Below are positions 31,946-32,265 of a stretch of 32,265 nt of DNA, piece by piece. Source of the stretch: Phallusia fumigata (Eukaryota > Chordata > Ascidiacea > Phlebobranchia > Ascidiidae); contig QXVZ01020783.1 of the NCBI GenBank assembly GCA_008931825.1, forward strand, positions 1-32,265, in the 5' to 3' direction. The number at the start of each line of letters is the position of its first letter. Within the stretch, counting starts at the first letter, position 1. The position numbers and the translations under genes were made by a program. Under the pieces are notes generated by a model that saw nothing but the letters and a program-made list of their open reading frames with translations, did no database searches and was not told the DNA's origin.

Positions 31946-32265
31946 ATGTTATCTGCGGTTTTTGATCTTCTTGCTACAGAAAGGAACCATTTTTTTGAAA
32001 AGGGGGAAAGCATGCGGGGTGAAGAAATGCTGGAGGCTGAGCAACACATCTCACTTGGGCATGGTTTCGTGACTCAAAATGATGTAAAGTGTAAAAAAAT
32101 CAGAAAGCGCAGAAGAGACAAAACAAACAAACACTCGCCAAGAATATATGCTGGATCCGTGCCAAAGTGGATTGAACACAAAAAAGCTGATTCCCCTGCA
32201 AACGTTTACATGGGAAGTGTGGAGTTTCATGATCGTTGCGAACCCAAAAAGTGTGGGCCCTGTAG
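31946..32265 (+). CDS. Unrecognised basic protein, 5' part, runs off the window
   Basis: From ATG 31946 the frame stays open for 106 codons to the window end. The first 25 residues are helix-like (MLSAVFDLLATERNHFF). Then come GEEMLEAEQHISLGHG, a strongly basic KCKKIRKRRRDKTNKH that could be a nuclear localisation signal, and a Cys-containing end (CEPKKCGPC). The same frame is open upstream to about 31900 with LAGIGDEIQALFA, so this could also be an internal exon entering at an AG near 31910. I recognise no family. The frame choice rests on length and composition. Confidence 0.5.
   Translation, partial: MLSAVFDLLATERNHFFEKGESMRGEEMLEAEQHISLGHGFVTQNDVKCKKIRKRRRDKTNKHSPRIYAGSVPKWIEHKKADSPANVYMGSVEFHDRCEPKKCGPC

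Overview
The window looks like nuclear DNA of a chordate, most probably an ascidian close to Ciona. It is AT-rich. Genes are compact and split by short GT-AG introns (about 60-80 bp are common), and the recognisable proteins are animal ones: choline kinase, a RhoF/RhoD-like GTPase, a class I cytokine receptor with a WSxWS-type box, and YRDC. The ascidian assignment is inference; no species marker was seen. Gene models were assembled by hand by joining exons with compatible phases across plausible splice sites. Most full models stay in frame across every junction, which is the main support for them.

Layout. 142-558 (-): two internal exons of a choline/ethanolamine kinase running off the left edge. 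2607-3823 (+): four-exon Rho GTPase with a long acidic insert and a CAAX end. 4797-12289 (-): a tandem row of five small single-pass membrane protein genes (called A to E here). All have intron phases 0 then 1 around the membrane exon. A, C and D carry a proline-rich PY motif, B has lost it, and E ends in a Tyr/Trp-rich tail. 15703-17421 (+): an intronless 572-residue, about seven-pass membrane protein resembling the DUF6962 type. 20382-22874 (-): an eight-exon multipass protein that I do not recognise. 23222-27709 (-): a seven-exon, 553-residue class I cytokine receptor lying directly upstream of it on the same strand. 30524-31360 (-): intronless YRDC (tRNA threonylcarbamoyl-AMP synthase). 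31946-end (+): an unrecognised basic protein starting head-to-head with YRDC, with a perfect CRE palindrome between them.

The genes do not form one pathway. Two groups stand out: the A-E paralogue array, which looks like a lineage-specific family of PY-motif membrane adaptors, and the close pair of cytokine receptor plus multipass gene, only about 350 bp apart.

Assembly quality matters. Single N characters at 19522 and 21559 each separate two near-identical copies of the same sequence (166 and 236 bp). These look like unmerged contig ends or haplotypes rather than real duplications, and the second one duplicates part of an exon. Another N is at 626. The stretches 12.3-15.7 kb, 17.4-20.4 kb and 27.7-30.5 kb hold no gene I can support.
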